A stretch of 64,000 bases of DNA from Alicyclobacillus shizuokensis NBRC 103103. GTDB lineage: Bacteria > Bacillota > Bacilli > Alicyclobacillales > Alicyclobacillaceae. Positions 16,084 through 24,939 of this stretch are shown piece after piece. The notes under the pieces are model-generated. The model worked only from the letters and a program-made list of their open reading frames with translations, was not told the origin of the DNA and made no database searches. Position 1 is the stretch's first letter. Each line of letters starts with the position of its first letter. The position numbers and the translations under genes are program-made. The DNA lies in the NCBI RefSeq assembly GCF_001552255.1, contig NZ_BCQV01000020.1, positions 1 through 64,000 on the forward strand, read 5' to 3'.

Positions 16084-17274
16084 TTATACCCGAATCGGTT
16101 TGCTGCCGGGATAGAATTTCTCAAGTATCCACTGCCAGTCCCGTCCCTGCTCGGCGAACGCGCTGGCCTGATGCAGGCTGAGGCCAAAGCCCGGCCCCTC
16201 CCCGTGCACCGTGACCCGCAGCCCAGACTTGTCCAGGCGCAGGGTGAAACAGGGCGAAGCCAGACCCAGCGCCGCGGCGAACGACTCCCCCGTCCAGGTC
16301 TTGCCACCCGCCTCCACGCGCACGACATACCCTTGGGCATCGCGCTCAGCAACCCGCACCCCCGCCAGATTGACCGCCGTCTCCGCCTCGCCCAGCGCGC
16401 GGGCTAGCCTGGCCCGGCTGACGGTTTTCGTGCTGGTCCGCTCCGCTGCCTGGTCGGCGGGGCATGCCACTGCGCGCAGGTACGGCGCCGTCTTTTTCAG
16501 CGATCCGCTCGCACTCCGGGTCCATCCGTTCGTGATGGTGGTGATGAAGGCCATGATGGGCTGCTGGCGGTACTCGAGGATGACACCGTCGGTGGCCAGG
16601 ATGGCCTGTTCCAAGCGCGCCTTCACCCAGGCGGCGTCGGCGCCAAACCGCTCATCCCAGGCGGACTGTGGCAGCCAGGGCAAGTCGACGGCCGGATTGT
16701 CCGTCACATCGGCATGGTGGGCCCGCGCCAGCGCCGTTTGCCCCGCAGGCACCTGGATGGCGTGGGCCGCGTACGTGCGGGCGGCCACCGCCGCCGCCTT
16801 CAGCGCGGCCAGCGGCGCGTGCGGATCCACCTGGGCGGCCAGCACACCCAACAGGTACTCGTTCTCCGGCATGCTCACCACTGTCCGGGTCCCCGTCCGG
16901 TACACGGTGACCTTCACCGCTGCGTCCCGGCTCCTCGACCACGCGACAACCGGATTTGGGCCCGGGCCGTGTACCTGATGAACAGTCGCCGCGACCGCGC
17001 CGGGGAGCACGACCATGGAGAAGAAGGCGGCGAGCAGCAAGCAGCCGGCCTGGATGCGCGGGTCCGCCTCGGACCAGCGGAGAGACAGTCCCCGCCCGGG
17101 CGCAGCTCCGATACCACCGGCTGCTCGCGCCGCAGCCCGGGCGGCCCGAGCCGCTCCAGAGGCGCGAACGGACGGCGCAGCCAAGAAGCCCCAGGTGGCC
17201 GCGCGAAAGCGTCTCGAACGCCGGACAAACGGGGCGCGCCGCGATGGAACGCGGCGACGTGGAGAAAAGAACAA
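16084..17274 (-). CDS. spoIID: Stage II sporulation protein D (peptidoglycan lytic transglycosylase)
   Basis: This 396-residue protein matches SpoIID, a mother-cell membrane enzyme that cleaves denuded glycan strands during engulfment. The signature PENEYLLGVLAAQV, then LAALKAAAVAARTYA, and later DGVILEYRQQPIMAFITT are all typical. A membrane helix lies near residues 78-98. I chose the TTG at 17274 because GGGAGGTGG precedes it at seven bases; the frame is open to 17391 without a good site. Even so, the N-terminus before the helix is unusually long and rich in Arg and Ala. It follows murA directly, as in B. subtilis. Confidence 0.85.
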   Translation of the reverse strand: MFFSPRRRVPSRRAPFVRRSRRFRAATWGFLAAPSVRASGAARAARAAARAAGGIGAAPGRGLSLRWSEADPRIQAGCLLLAAFFSMVVLPGAVAATVHQVHGPGPNPVVAWSRSRDAAVKVTVYRTGTRTVVSMPENEYLLGVLAAQVDPHAPLAALKAAAVAARTYAAHAIQVPAGQTALARAHHADVTDNPAVDLPWLPQSAWDERFGADAAWVKARLEQAILATDGVILEYRQQPIMAFITTITNGWTRSASGSLKKTAPYLRAVACPADQAAERTSTKTVSRARLARALGEAETAVNLAGVRVAERDAQGYVVRVEAGGKTWTGESFAAALGLASPCFTLRLDKSGLRVTVHGEGPGFGLSLHQASAFAEQGRDWQWILEKFYPGSKPIRV

Positions 17275-17402
17275 AGCCTGTCCACCTCCCTGCTCGGACG
17301 CCAAATGGCTCCGTAATAGGGATATGCGGACAGGCCCGCCGACAGAACGGCTCGCAATTCCATTCACAGCACGGACGCGGACGGCGCCCAATTCCGTTCA
17401 CT

Positions 17403-18719
17403 TCAGCCCTCTTTGCGCAAAGGTACAAGACGGAGCCGGGCTCCCGCCCCCTCTTCGTCGATCCGGTGGATGTGGGCACCGAGCGATTGGAACTTACCGA
17501 CCAAGTCATCGTAGCCCCGGTCGATGTGGTGCAGACCGGTGATCTCCGTTTCCCCCTCGGCCATCAACCCGGCTATGACCAGCGCTGCGCCGGCGCGCAA
17601 GTCGGTCGCCGTTACCTGGGCACCGGACAGGCGCGGCACCCCTTCGATGATGGCGGACCTTCCCTCCACCTGAATCTGGGCGCCCATGCGGCGCAGCTCG
17701 GCCACATGCAGGAAGCGGTTCTCGAACACCGTCTCGGTGACCATGCTGGTACCCAGGCAGAGACTGAGCGCCGCCACCATCTGCGCCTGCAGGTCGGTCG
17801 GATAGGCGGGATAGTAGTGGGTCTTCACGTCAATCCCGCGCAGGCGCCCGCCCTGAACCGGCCAGACCTGGATGCCCGAGACGTCATCCTCCAACTGCAC
17901 GCCGGCCTCCTCCAGTTTCGCGATAAGCGACATCAGGTGCTGGGAGACGGCGTTTTCCACGTAGACGCCCTCGCCCATAACGGCGCCGGCGAGCAAAAAC
18001 GTGCCCGCCTCAATGCGGTCAGGGATGACGTTATGGGTGGCGCCGGTCAGTGATTGGACGCCCTCGATGCGAATAATATCCGTCCCCGCTCCCCGCACGT
18101 GCGCCCCCATCGCGTTCAGGTAGTTGGCCAAATCAACGTTCTCCGGCTCCTTCGCCGCGTTCTCAATGATGGTGGTGCCCTTGGCTAGGCACGCCGCCAT
18201 CATCAGATTCTGGGTGGCCCCCACGCTGGGGATGTCCAGATAAATGCGGGCCCCCCGCAGTCCACCGGGTGGCGCATGAAAGACAGCGGCCCCGTTTTCG
18301 ACAACCGCTTTGGCCCCCATCGCTTCGAAACCCTTGATGTGCAAGTCCACCGGGCGGGGGCCGATGTTGCAACCACCCGGCATGGCGATGCGGGCATGTC
18401 CAAAACGGGCCAAAAGCGGCCCGGCCACCACAAACGAGGCGCGCATGCGCCGAACCAGATCTGCAGGGGGTTCACAGCTGTCGACGCGTGCCGCGTTGAT
18501 GCGGACGGTGTTGCCGCGCCGGTCCACAATCGCGCCGAGCGACTGGATGGTTTCCATCATGTGGCGAACATCGAGCAAGTCTGGTACATCTTCAATCTGA
18601 CTGGTTCCCGACTCGGCCAATAAACTCGCGGCTAAAATGGGCAAGACGGCGTTTTTGGCGCCGCTGACCCGGACCCTGCCGCGCAGGCGATGGCCGCCTT
18701 CAATCATCATCTTGGACAA
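17403..18719 (-). CDS. murA: UDP-N-acetylglucosamine 1-carboxyvinyltransferase MurA
   Basis: This 438-residue enzyme catalyses the first committed step of peptidoglycan synthesis, moving enolpyruvate from PEP to UDP-GlcNAc. The N-terminal GRVRVSGAKNAVLPI contains the substrate-binding Lys-Asn pair. The active-site loop MPGGCNIGPRP contains Cys117, the residue targeted by fosfomycin. HIDRGYDDL near the C-terminus is also diagnostic. The first codon is TTG, with an in-frame ATG nine bases later as an alternative. The order ywmB-murA-spoIID is the usual one in spore formers. Confidence 0.95.
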   Translation of the reverse strand: MSKMMIEGGHRLRGRVRVSGAKNAVLPILAASLLAESGTSQIEDVPDLLDVRHMMETIQSLGAIVDRRGNTVRINAARVDSCEPPADLVRRMRASFVVAGPLLARFGHARIAMPGGCNIGPRPVDLHIKGFEAMGAKAVVENGAAVFHAPPGGLRGARIYLDIPSVGATQNLMMAACLAKGTTIIENAAKEPENVDLANYLNAMGAHVRGAGTDIIRIEGVQSLTGATHNVIPDRIEAGTFLLAGAVMGEGVYVENAVSQHLMSLIAKLEEAGVQLEDDVSGIQVWPVQGGRLRGIDVKTHYYPAYPTDLQAQMVAALSLCLGTSMVTETVFENRFLHVAELRRMGAQIQVEGRSAIIEGVPRLSGAQVTATDLRAGAALVIAGLMAEGETEITGLHHIDRGYDDLVGKFQSLGAHIHRIDEEGAGARLRLVPLRKEG

Positions 18720-18922
18720 TGCGTCAACCCCCGTGGAAGTGGCGGACTTCTACCATCTTCTGTCGGTCTACGGAAGCCGGTCCCCGCACGGAAGGTCCGA
18801 TTCGAACAGCCGACAAACGGGCCGCAACGCGCTCTTGCGCCAACGGATGCTCAGGCCGCCCGCTTGCACACCGTTGGCGGCGAGCCGCTTATGTATTGCC
18901 GGTGTCTGCGATTCGAGTCGTG

Positions 18923-19786
18923 TTAATACGTGACGGTGATGATGGGCGTTCCGATGACGACATGCGTGTAATGGTGATAGCTATCATAATGAACTGCGAC
19001 TTGCAGGTTCATTTTATGACCGTCGCTGGTCATCCAGACGGAACCGAGTGGACTATATGCGGAAACACTTGTCAATGATCCCGTATGAATACCTTCCACC
19101 CGGCGGGCAGACACGGATTCCAAGACACGGGATACCATGGCACCTTGTTGACCATTCAATATTCTACCATCTCGATACCCTGAGATACAAGCAGAGATTT
19201 GTGGCGAAGCATGGAAACTCTCGACGGCAGCCTGCTCAACCGTCCACCATGCAGACACCCGTTTCTGCACGTCATCCAGGTCCGTGCCCGGTTCATCGGC
19301 TCGAATCACCAGCACAGTCTGAGCCGTTGCCGCGCTGGCCCGCAGACTCGACAGAATGATAGACACCCGCGCGTGCTGCTTCGTCTCCCCTTCGACCGCG
19401 ACGTACGCTTCACCGTCCACCGCCTTCCTCAAAGTTTTCATGTGAATGAGGTTCGCACCGTGCTGGGCCATTTCCTGCCGAACGCGGTCGGCCATTGTCG
19501 ATAATTGCGAGACCCTCATAAACTGCTGGTTGACCTCGGACCAGTTGTGCACCTCAAAGCCCAGGGGATGAGCCCCACTCGCTGCGTACGCCCGGGTCAA
19601 GCAGCGAGCTTCGACGGCTGACTCCTCGTTGGCTGCCCCCGCCTCTACATGTGCCCCCGTTTGAATGGACGATCCGCCCGCCTCACTTGTTGCACGCGCG
19701 TCTGCGACCACCGCCGTGGACGCAAAGACCTGGTGAAACAGCGCCCATGCCCCGATTCCTGCTGCCAGCCACAGCCATAACCTCAT
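18923..19786 (-). CDS. ywmB: YwmB-like TATA-box-binding-fold protein
   Basis: This 287-residue protein has an N-terminal signal or anchor helix (residues about 3-23, ending FAST) and a long outer domain. By position between murA and ywzB, by size and by the extracytoplasmic architecture it corresponds to YwmB (DUF1779), whose role is unknown. The mature part shows SVSAYSPLG near residue 250, a family-typical turn before the C-terminal strands. The segment of about residues 30-60 is low-complexity (Ala, Glu, Ser). Function is not known in any organism I can name; its fixed neighbourhood suggests a cell wall role. Confidence 0.8.
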   Translation of the reverse strand: MRLWLWLAAGIGAWALFHQVFASTAVVADARATSEAGGSSIQTGAHVEAGAANEESAVEARCLTRAYAASGAHPLGFEVHNWSEVNQQFMRVSQLSTMADRVRQEMAQHGANLIHMKTLRKAVDGEAYVAVEGETKQHARVSIILSSLRASAATAQTVLVIRADEPGTDLDDVQKRVSAWWTVEQAAVESFHASPQISACISGYRDGRILNGQQGAMVSRVLESVSARRVEGIHTGSLTSVSAYSPLGSVWMTSDGHKMNLQVAVHYDSYHHYTHVVIGTPIITVTY

Positions 19787-19908
19787 GACTTACTCCTCCC
19801 CGTTGGCCGTGCCGTCTATACGTGCCAGTATCGACCAGTCGGGAAGGGTTTATACCGAGTTTGTTGCTAGATTGATAGAGAAGCGAGAACGGCAAGAACC
19901 TTCGTGTA

Positions 19909-20172
19909 TCAGACCAGCACGCGCAGTAGCTGAAACGCCAAAATGTAGGCAACCGCCGCCAGGGCCAGCAGGAAGCCGCCCAGGAGCGCGAGCAGAAAGC
20001 GCAGCACCCGGGTCTGGGTGCCAAACGGATCGAACAGAAACTTGTCCCACTTGAGCGCCCCCAGCGCCCACCAGGTTACCCAGGTGCCGAACAGGAACGC
20101 GAGGATGAACAGGACGCCGTCGGCTGCCCATACTGCGCTGCCTGGAAGCGTCCCCATCATGGTGGCGGACAT
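19909..20172 (-). CDS. ywzB: DUF1146 (YwzB) small membrane protein
   Basis: This 87-residue protein has two hydrophobic helices (about residues 18-40 and 55-80) joined by a loop with WDKFLFDPFG, typical of DUF1146. The ATG at 20172 follows GAGGGATG at a good distance; the ATG at 20187 would have no site. In B. subtilis ywzB stands between the atp operon and ywmB. Here the ywzB-ywmB link is kept, but the nuo operon and a catabolic cluster separate it from atpC. The function of the family is unknown. Confidence 0.8.
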   Translation of the reverse strand: MSATMMGTLPGSAVWAADGVLFILAFLFGTWVTWWALGALKWDKFLFDPFGTQTRVLRFLLALLGGFLLALAAVAYILAFQLLRVLV

Positions 20173-20550
20173 GGAAACATCCCTCATTTCCCATCAGGCG
20201 TCGTCTTCGGGTATTGTAACACGGGAAGCGGAGAGGGGCGGGGGGTGGTAAGCCAGCAAACAACCCACAGGGTGCTGGTTGGAATTCTACACCCATTGGT
20301 CTATCTCGCGACGGCAACACGGGACTCCGAACGCTTCGACCATTGACGAATCGGATAATTAGTCTATAGCATAGCCCTTTCCTTGCGCTCAACTTCGAGA
20401 GCCATAAGTAATCCCGGAATCCACCACATGGAGGGCTCCGGGATGAGGAGTACATTCTTGCGGCATGCGCACTCATTTTCTCTATTTTGCAATTTGCGAA
20501 TAGACGCTTGTTCTTTCCGGCCCAGGGTTCAGGACTACCTGCAATTGGTT
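20173..20550. other. Intergenic gap upstream of ywzB
   Basis: No open reading frame with a credible start was seen. An imperfectly spaced inverted repeat, ATCCCGGA (20411-20418) and TCCGGGAT (20437-20444), lies inside but lacks a T-run on either strand. The gap should hold the promoter for ywzB-ywmB and the end of the MFS transcript. Confidence 0.4.
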
Positions 20551-21879
20551 TTAGGCCGAGATGTCTTCAAGCTTAGTACCCGGCTTAATCCGAGGCAAAG
20601 CCAACGTCAGCCATTGTCCTACGGCGAGAACAACCGCAATGATGACCCAAGTTGCCGTCGCCGTAGTCACGGAGATGAGCAGAGTCCATAACAGGCTCCC
20701 GATGAGCAGTCCAAGTGTGAAAATAGCCCCGAGAAAGCCAACAGCCGTGCCCCGAACGCGCGTCGGGAAGCTCTCTCCCCAGTATGCATAACCAGCCCCG
20801 GACCACGTCCCATTCGTCACCTGGTAGATGACGAAATAGAGAATGAACACCAGGGAATGTTGATGCACGAAGAGAAACAACAGGTTCAAGGGAGCAGTGA
20901 GAATTCCAGTCACAATCAATACATTTCGACGGCTAAAGATCTCACCGAGAACTCCCCCTAAGACATAGAAGAGATAACCAATTCCACCCGCTACGAGCAG
21001 CATATGGGCTGCCTGCGCATCCGTCCAACCGTCGTACGTGGTCAACCAGTAGGTTATATATACGTTTGTTGCCACGTAGGATATAGAATAAAATAACCAC
21101 ACGGCAGTGAGAAGCAACAATTGCCGTCTCACATACCCCTTCTCGGCAAACAACTGGAGCCAAGTTACCTTGTTTAATTGACGGATATCAACTGGATAGA
21201 TTTCAAGTAGCCTGTCCACTTCCTCGTGCCTGCCATCCTCTAGCGCCTGTCGTACTTTCTTTATATGGAGAAATCGGTCAGATTCCTTAACCCAAATCCG
21301 CGCTATGATAACAAAAATGATCGGTATTACTCCCCACAGAAACACCGTCCTCCAACCGTACCCAATAAACTCTAGGTACACGCCAGAGGCGAGAAACACG
21401 CCAAGCGGCCACCCACCTTGAACGACAGAATATAGGAGCCCGCGATATCGTGGGTTTAATTGCTCATTCACCAATGTAACCGATATGGCTAACTCGGACA
21501 TTGCAAACCCGGAAGCCAACGCACGAACGATAGCAAGCTCCGTGTAATTATTAACGAAGTATGTTAATCCGGTAAAGACGCCGGCGAAGACCAGTGACAG
21601 TTGCCACATGCGGCGCCTTCCTATTTTATCCATTCCATAACCCACAAACATCGTGATCACAAATTCAGCCGCATATACAAAGAACCCCAACAATCCAACC
21701 AGCGTCGACGACAAGTGAAGGTCAGACGCAATATTCGGCATGGTGAGAACCAGCAAATTAAAGTCATACGAAGCCAGAGCCCAGCCGACGAGCGCTACAA
21801 TAATGAGGTACACAGTATATCCGACAGAAAGTGAATTGCGCGGCGTCACACCTGTGGACTGCACTTCCAAATTAGACAT
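20551..21879 (-). CDS. MFS transporter (sugar/organic acid type)
   Basis: This 442-residue protein has twelve predicted membrane helices. The loop after helix 2 contains GYGMDKIGRRRMW, the MFS signature G-x3-D-x2-GRR, and the halves are joined by a charged loop at about residues 205-245. It resembles proton symporters for organic acids and sugars (sialate/aromatic acid type). It is the last gene of the dtnK-like operon, 40 bases after the cyclase-family gene, so it probably imports the pathway substrate or a precursor. It is AT-richer than the kinase and PdxA-like genes of the same operon. Confidence 0.8.
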   Translation of the reverse strand: MSNLEVQSTGVTPRNSLSVGYTVYLIIVALVGWALASYDFNLLVLTMPNIASDLHLSSTLVGLLGFFVYAAEFVITMFVGYGMDKIGRRRMWQLSLVFAGVFTGLTYFVNNYTELAIVRALASGFAMSELAISVTLVNEQLNPRYRGLLYSVVQGGWPLGVFLASGVYLEFIGYGWRTVFLWGVIPIIFVIIARIWVKESDRFLHIKKVRQALEDGRHEEVDRLLEIYPVDIRQLNKVTWLQLFAEKGYVRRQLLLLTAVWLFYSISYVATNVYITYWLTTYDGWTDAQAAHMLLVAGGIGYLFYVLGGVLGEIFSRRNVLIVTGILTAPLNLLFLFVHQHSLVFILYFVIYQVTNGTWSGAGYAYWGESFPTRVRGTAVGFLGAIFTLGLLIGSLLWTLLISVTTATATWVIIAVVLAVGQWLTLALPRIKPGTKLEDISA

Positions 21880-21919
21880 GGTGACACTCCTCTCTATACA
21901 AAATTGATAAGGAAGAAAA

Positions 21920-22720
21920 TTATCGTTCCACCAACGCTATGGCGCGACCTGGGCCACCAGTTGAACCCTCTACCTTCACGGGCAAAAACATAAATGTGAA
22001 CCCGCGGGCTGGAAGTCGGCTGAGCCCCGATAGCAACTCGACATAGCGCATGCCTCGACTTAGCCCTTCTTGGTGTGCAGACGCTCCATCATGTGCCGCT
22101 CCGATGCTGGGAGCATCTATGCCAATGCATCTAACCCCCCGGTCATACAGGTAAAGTATGGTCTCGACATTCGGCGCCGGCCAACCGGGCGCTGACTTCT
22201 CAACCAACGGCTTGAATGAATACTTCGCGGCCTCCTCCCCACGCACATAGAAACGATCCCACCCGGTATAAAAGAGGACAATCTCTCCACTGATGGGGCC
22301 ATTCTCCCGCTCCCATGCTTGAATGTGCTGTACACTGATGTAGGGACTGACACCAGCCTCTGAAGCCCCATTTCCCACCTGGGTCACGTCGATGCAAACA
22401 CCAGGTCCCATCAGGTCCTCCAGGGGAACCTTGTCCCCGGATTGTGCGCCAAATTGCCCGCTCCACGGAAGTTGTGTGCAAGGATGAGGAATAAAATGGG
22501 TCGGCGCATCAAAATGGGTGCCGCAGTGCTCATCCATGATCCAAAATCGTGTCTGGTAGGGAGCTATGCTCCGTACGTAGCCATGCGGCTCGCTTACTTC
22601 CGTGTAGTAATTCCATACCTTGGCTGAGAACGGCATATGTGATGGCCAATATGACGGTAAGGACTCCGAGACGGTTACTGACAAATCCACAACACGCAAT
22701 TTGTCAAGAGATATCGCCAT
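21920..22720 (-). CDS. Cyclase-family (kynurenine formamidase-like) metal hydrolase
   Basis: This 266-residue protein carries the cyclase-family signature H-x-GTH-x-D-x-P-x-H (HCGTHFDAPTH, about residues 68-78), the Mn/Zn site of bacterial kynurenine formamidase and isatin hydrolase. A second conserved stretch, VRCIGIDAPSIG, lies near residue 195. Known members hydrolyse amide, lactam or lactone-like bonds. The ATG at 22720 follows GGAGGTG. It lies between the reductoisomerase-like gene and the MFS gene in one operon, so it may open a lactone or amide on the way to a hydroxy acid. The substrate cannot be named from sequence. Confidence 0.75.
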   Translation of the reverse strand: MAISLDKLRVVDLSVTVSESLPSYWPSHMPFSAKVWNYYTEVSEPHGYVRSIAPYQTRFWIMDEHCGTHFDAPTHFIPHPCTQLPWSGQFGAQSGDKVPLEDLMGPGVCIDVTQVGNGASEAGVSPYISVQHIQAWERENGPISGEIVLFYTGWDRFYVRGEEAAKYSFKPLVEKSAPGWPAPNVETILYLYDRGVRCIGIDAPSIGAAHDGASAHQEGLSRGMRYVELLSGLSRLPARGFTFMFLPVKVEGSTGGPGRAIALVER

Positions 22721-22764
22721 TTCACAGACACCTCCACACAAATGCTCGTTCCTGTGGGATCACC

Positions 22765-23766
22765 TTATAGGAAATCCTCTCCCAGCGCTTCTCTCAGTGC
22801 ACGTTCGTACGTAGCCATCGGATGTTCTGTCAAAAGCGCTTCTCTCATCCGATGGAATCGATTCAGCCCAGCTTGTCTTTCATCTTCCCAATTCCTTGCA
22901 AAGGCTCCGCTTTGAATTCGGTTTCTCAGAGTGTCAAAGATAAAGGAACGCAATGGGCCTGGGTCTACTCCGGGAAGGGACGTGAGTTGTCCATATTGAG
23001 ATGTCTGCGAGTGAAGCCGGATTTGTTCGAATAATCCATTTGCAGCTGCTCGATAAAAGATTTCTGCGGGCTCCTTGGACATGTACATCTCCAGCAAGAC
23101 AGCCTCGGGCGGCAGTCCTGCCTCCACCTGCACCTCGAATGCAGCCTCAAGGACCTTATAGATGAGCGGAAGTATGGCCTGCTCGGTCAGCAAATCCATC
23201 CATGTCTCCTCTTGGAAGGTCACCGCCATTGAACCCGTCCGCAGTGCTCCAATGGCCAATGCCACCGCTTTGGCAAATTCCCAGGCACGTCCGCTTGCAT
23301 CTTGATAAACATCGAGAAAAGCCGGGAAACCCTTGCCTTGAACGAATAACGAACGCACACCATCCCCAATCATCCTGGGCGCGACCATAGTGACATCGAC
23401 TGACTTATCGGGTTGAATCAAACCGTAAGAGACGTTATAGCCTGATGCAAAATTGACCACTTTCCCAGCCCGCAATTCTGGCGCTATAGCCTCCTTATAC
23501 ACCTGGGGCTGTTCCTCGTCAGGGACCAGTACGAAGATGATATCGGCACGTGCGCAGGCTTCTCGCACACTCATGACTGGGAATCCATCGCCTTCGGCAC
23601 GTTCCCAAGATGCATCCCTTATATTTCCAATTATAATGTTTTGTACTCCGGAATCCCGCATATTAAGAGATTGGGCTCTACCTTGATTGCCATAACCGAG
23701 AACGGCAATCGTCTTGTCGGCTAGCACCTCAAGCGATGCATCCTTCTCATAGAAGACCTTTCTCAT
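22765..23766 (-). CDS. Ketol-acid reductoisomerase-like protein with altered active site
   Basis: This 333-residue protein is clearly related to IlvC: a Rossmann opening GYGNQGRAQSLNMRDSG (residues 25-41), LVPDEEQPQVY, DVTMVAPR and the metal-site segment TFQEETWMDLLTEQ. Key IlvC features are changed. The catalytic His in AHGFN reads ASGYN, the PKGPGH loop reads PRMIGDG, and the second C-terminal metal Glu appears to be Ser, while the Asp/Glu in MDLLTEQ and a C-terminal Ser (HSQTSQYG) are kept. No other branched-chain amino acid gene is near. It is 1 kb downstream of pdxA2 in a sugar-acid operon, so it probably acts as a dehydrogenase or isomerase on a different substrate. ATG follows TTAGGAGG. 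Confidence 0.75.
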   Translation of the reverse strand: MRKVFYEKDASLEVLADKTIAVLGYGNQGRAQSLNMRDSGVQNIIIGNIRDASWERAEGDGFPVMSVREACARADIIFVLVPDEEQPQVYKEAIAPELRAGKVVNFASGYNVSYGLIQPDKSVDVTMVAPRMIGDGVRSLFVQGKGFPAFLDVYQDASGRAWEFAKAVALAIGALRTGSMAVTFQEETWMDLLTEQAILPLIYKVLEAAFEVQVEAGLPPEAVLLEMYMSKEPAEIFYRAAANGLFEQIRLHSQTSQYGQLTSLPGVDPGPLRSFIFDTLRNRIQSGAFARNWEDERQAGLNRFHRMREALLTEHPMATYERALREALGEDFL

Positions 23767-23832
23767 AGCAAATCAGCCTCCTAATCGTAGTGGTTCTCGA
23801 TGTATGCGATTACATCCCATAATGCTTGTGTG

Positions 23833-23870
23833 CGCCGCCCGCATCCCCTTAGCGCACACCGCGGGCGGCG
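23833..23870. repeat. GC-rich inverted repeat inside the catabolic operon
   Basis: CGCCGCCCGC (23833-23842) and GCGGGCGGCG (23861-23870) form a perfect 10-base stem with an 18-base loop between pdxA2 and the reductoisomerase-like gene. No T-run follows on the minus strand. It may stabilise or attenuate the mRNA at a point where base composition changes. Confidence 0.5.
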
Positions 23871-23892
23871 GCGAGACTGCTTCGCTCCTAAC

Positions 23893-24900
23893 TCAAACCG
23901 GCCGGTAATTCGGCGCGTAGCGGATGGCGGCGCGGATGGCTTCCACCATCGAGACGGCGGACGCGAGTCCCTTGCCGGCGATGTCGAAGGCGGTGCCGTG
24001 ATCCACGCTGGTGCGCAGGGTCGGCAGGCCGAGAGTGATGGACACGGTTTTCTCGAAGTCCATCACCTTGGCGGCGATGTGCCCCTGATCGTGATACAGG
24101 GACAGCACTGCGTCATACTGGCCCTGGCGCGCAAAGTGGAAGACCGAATCCGCAGGCACCGGGCCGACAACATCCATACCCTGCGCCACCGCGCGTTCAA
24201 CGGCGGGGCGAATGGATTCGACCTCCTCCCGGCCGAGCAATCCCCCCTCCCCGGAATGGGGATTGAGTCCAGCGACCGCAAGCCGCGGTTTGGCCGTGAC
24301 CAGGCTTTCGAGGGCGCGATAGGCGCGCACGATGCCGGCGTGGACAAAATCGGTGTCCGCAATCTGGCGGCAGGCCTCAATGAGCGGCACGTGGCGAGTC
24401 AGAAAGAAGATGCGCACGTTCTGAATGAGGAACATGGTCATCTCCGACTTCACGTGCTGCAGGTCGGCAAACATTTCAGTGTGGCCGATGTAGGGCACGT
24501 TGGCGGCGCGCAGCGCCTCTTTGTTGATGGGAGCCGTGACAACCGCGTCCACCTCGCCCGCGTTCGCCAATTCCACCGCACGCTGCACGTATTCAAACGC
24601 GGCCTGCCCACACTGCGCCTGCACCTCGCCGAGCGTCAGCTTCGAGACGTCGATGTTGTCGAGATCCAGGACGTTCACCGTACCCGCCGTGTAGGAGGCG
24701 TCGGACGGACCGGACACCCGCTGCAGCGAGACCGGAATGTCCAGCCGCGATTGGATATCCTGCAGCGCCGCCAGGGAACCAATGACAAGCGGCCGCGCGT
24801 CGTCGTATAGAGTGGCGTCGGTCAACGCCTTCAGCGTGATCTCTGGGCCGATGCCGGCGGCATCGCCCATGGTGATAGCCAAAACGGGACGTTCAGACAT
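23893..24900 (-). CDS. pdxA2: PdxA2-type 4-phospho-sugar-acid dehydrogenase
   Basis: This 335-residue protein belongs to the PdxA family. The N-terminal ITMGDAAGIGPEI, the metal ligands in IGHTEMFA (about residues 136-143), NPHSGE and LYHDQGH, and the C-terminal TSVDHGTAFDIAGKG are all visible. PdxA itself oxidises 4-phosphohydroxy-L-threonine in vitamin B6 synthesis; the PdxA2 subgroup oxidises and decarboxylates 4-phospho-D-threonate or D-erythronate to DHAP. The adjacent DUF1537 kinase and DeoR regulator favour PdxA2. It starts 39 bases after the kinase gene. Confidence 0.85.
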   Translation of the reverse strand: MSERPVLAITMGDAAGIGPEITLKALTDATLYDDARPLVIGSLAALQDIQSRLDIPVSLQRVSGPSDASYTAGTVNVLDLDNIDVSKLTLGEVQAQCGQAAFEYVQRAVELANAGEVDAVVTAPINKEALRAANVPYIGHTEMFADLQHVKSEMTMFLIQNVRIFFLTRHVPLIEACRQIADTDFVHAGIVRAYRALESLVTAKPRLAVAGLNPHSGEGGLLGREEVESIRPAVERAVAQGMDVVGPVPADSVFHFARQGQYDAVLSLYHDQGHIAAKVMDFEKTVSITLGLPTLRTSVDHGTAFDIAGKGLASAVSMVEAIRAAIRYAPNYRPV

Positions 24901-24939
24901 GTGCTCACCTTCCTGTGCTGTTTTCCCGCAGTACCGGAG

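Noticed and set aside
20411-20444. Inverted repeat ATCCCGGA/TCCGGGAT as a terminator
   Set aside because: The 18-base loop is long and neither strand has a T-run after the stem.
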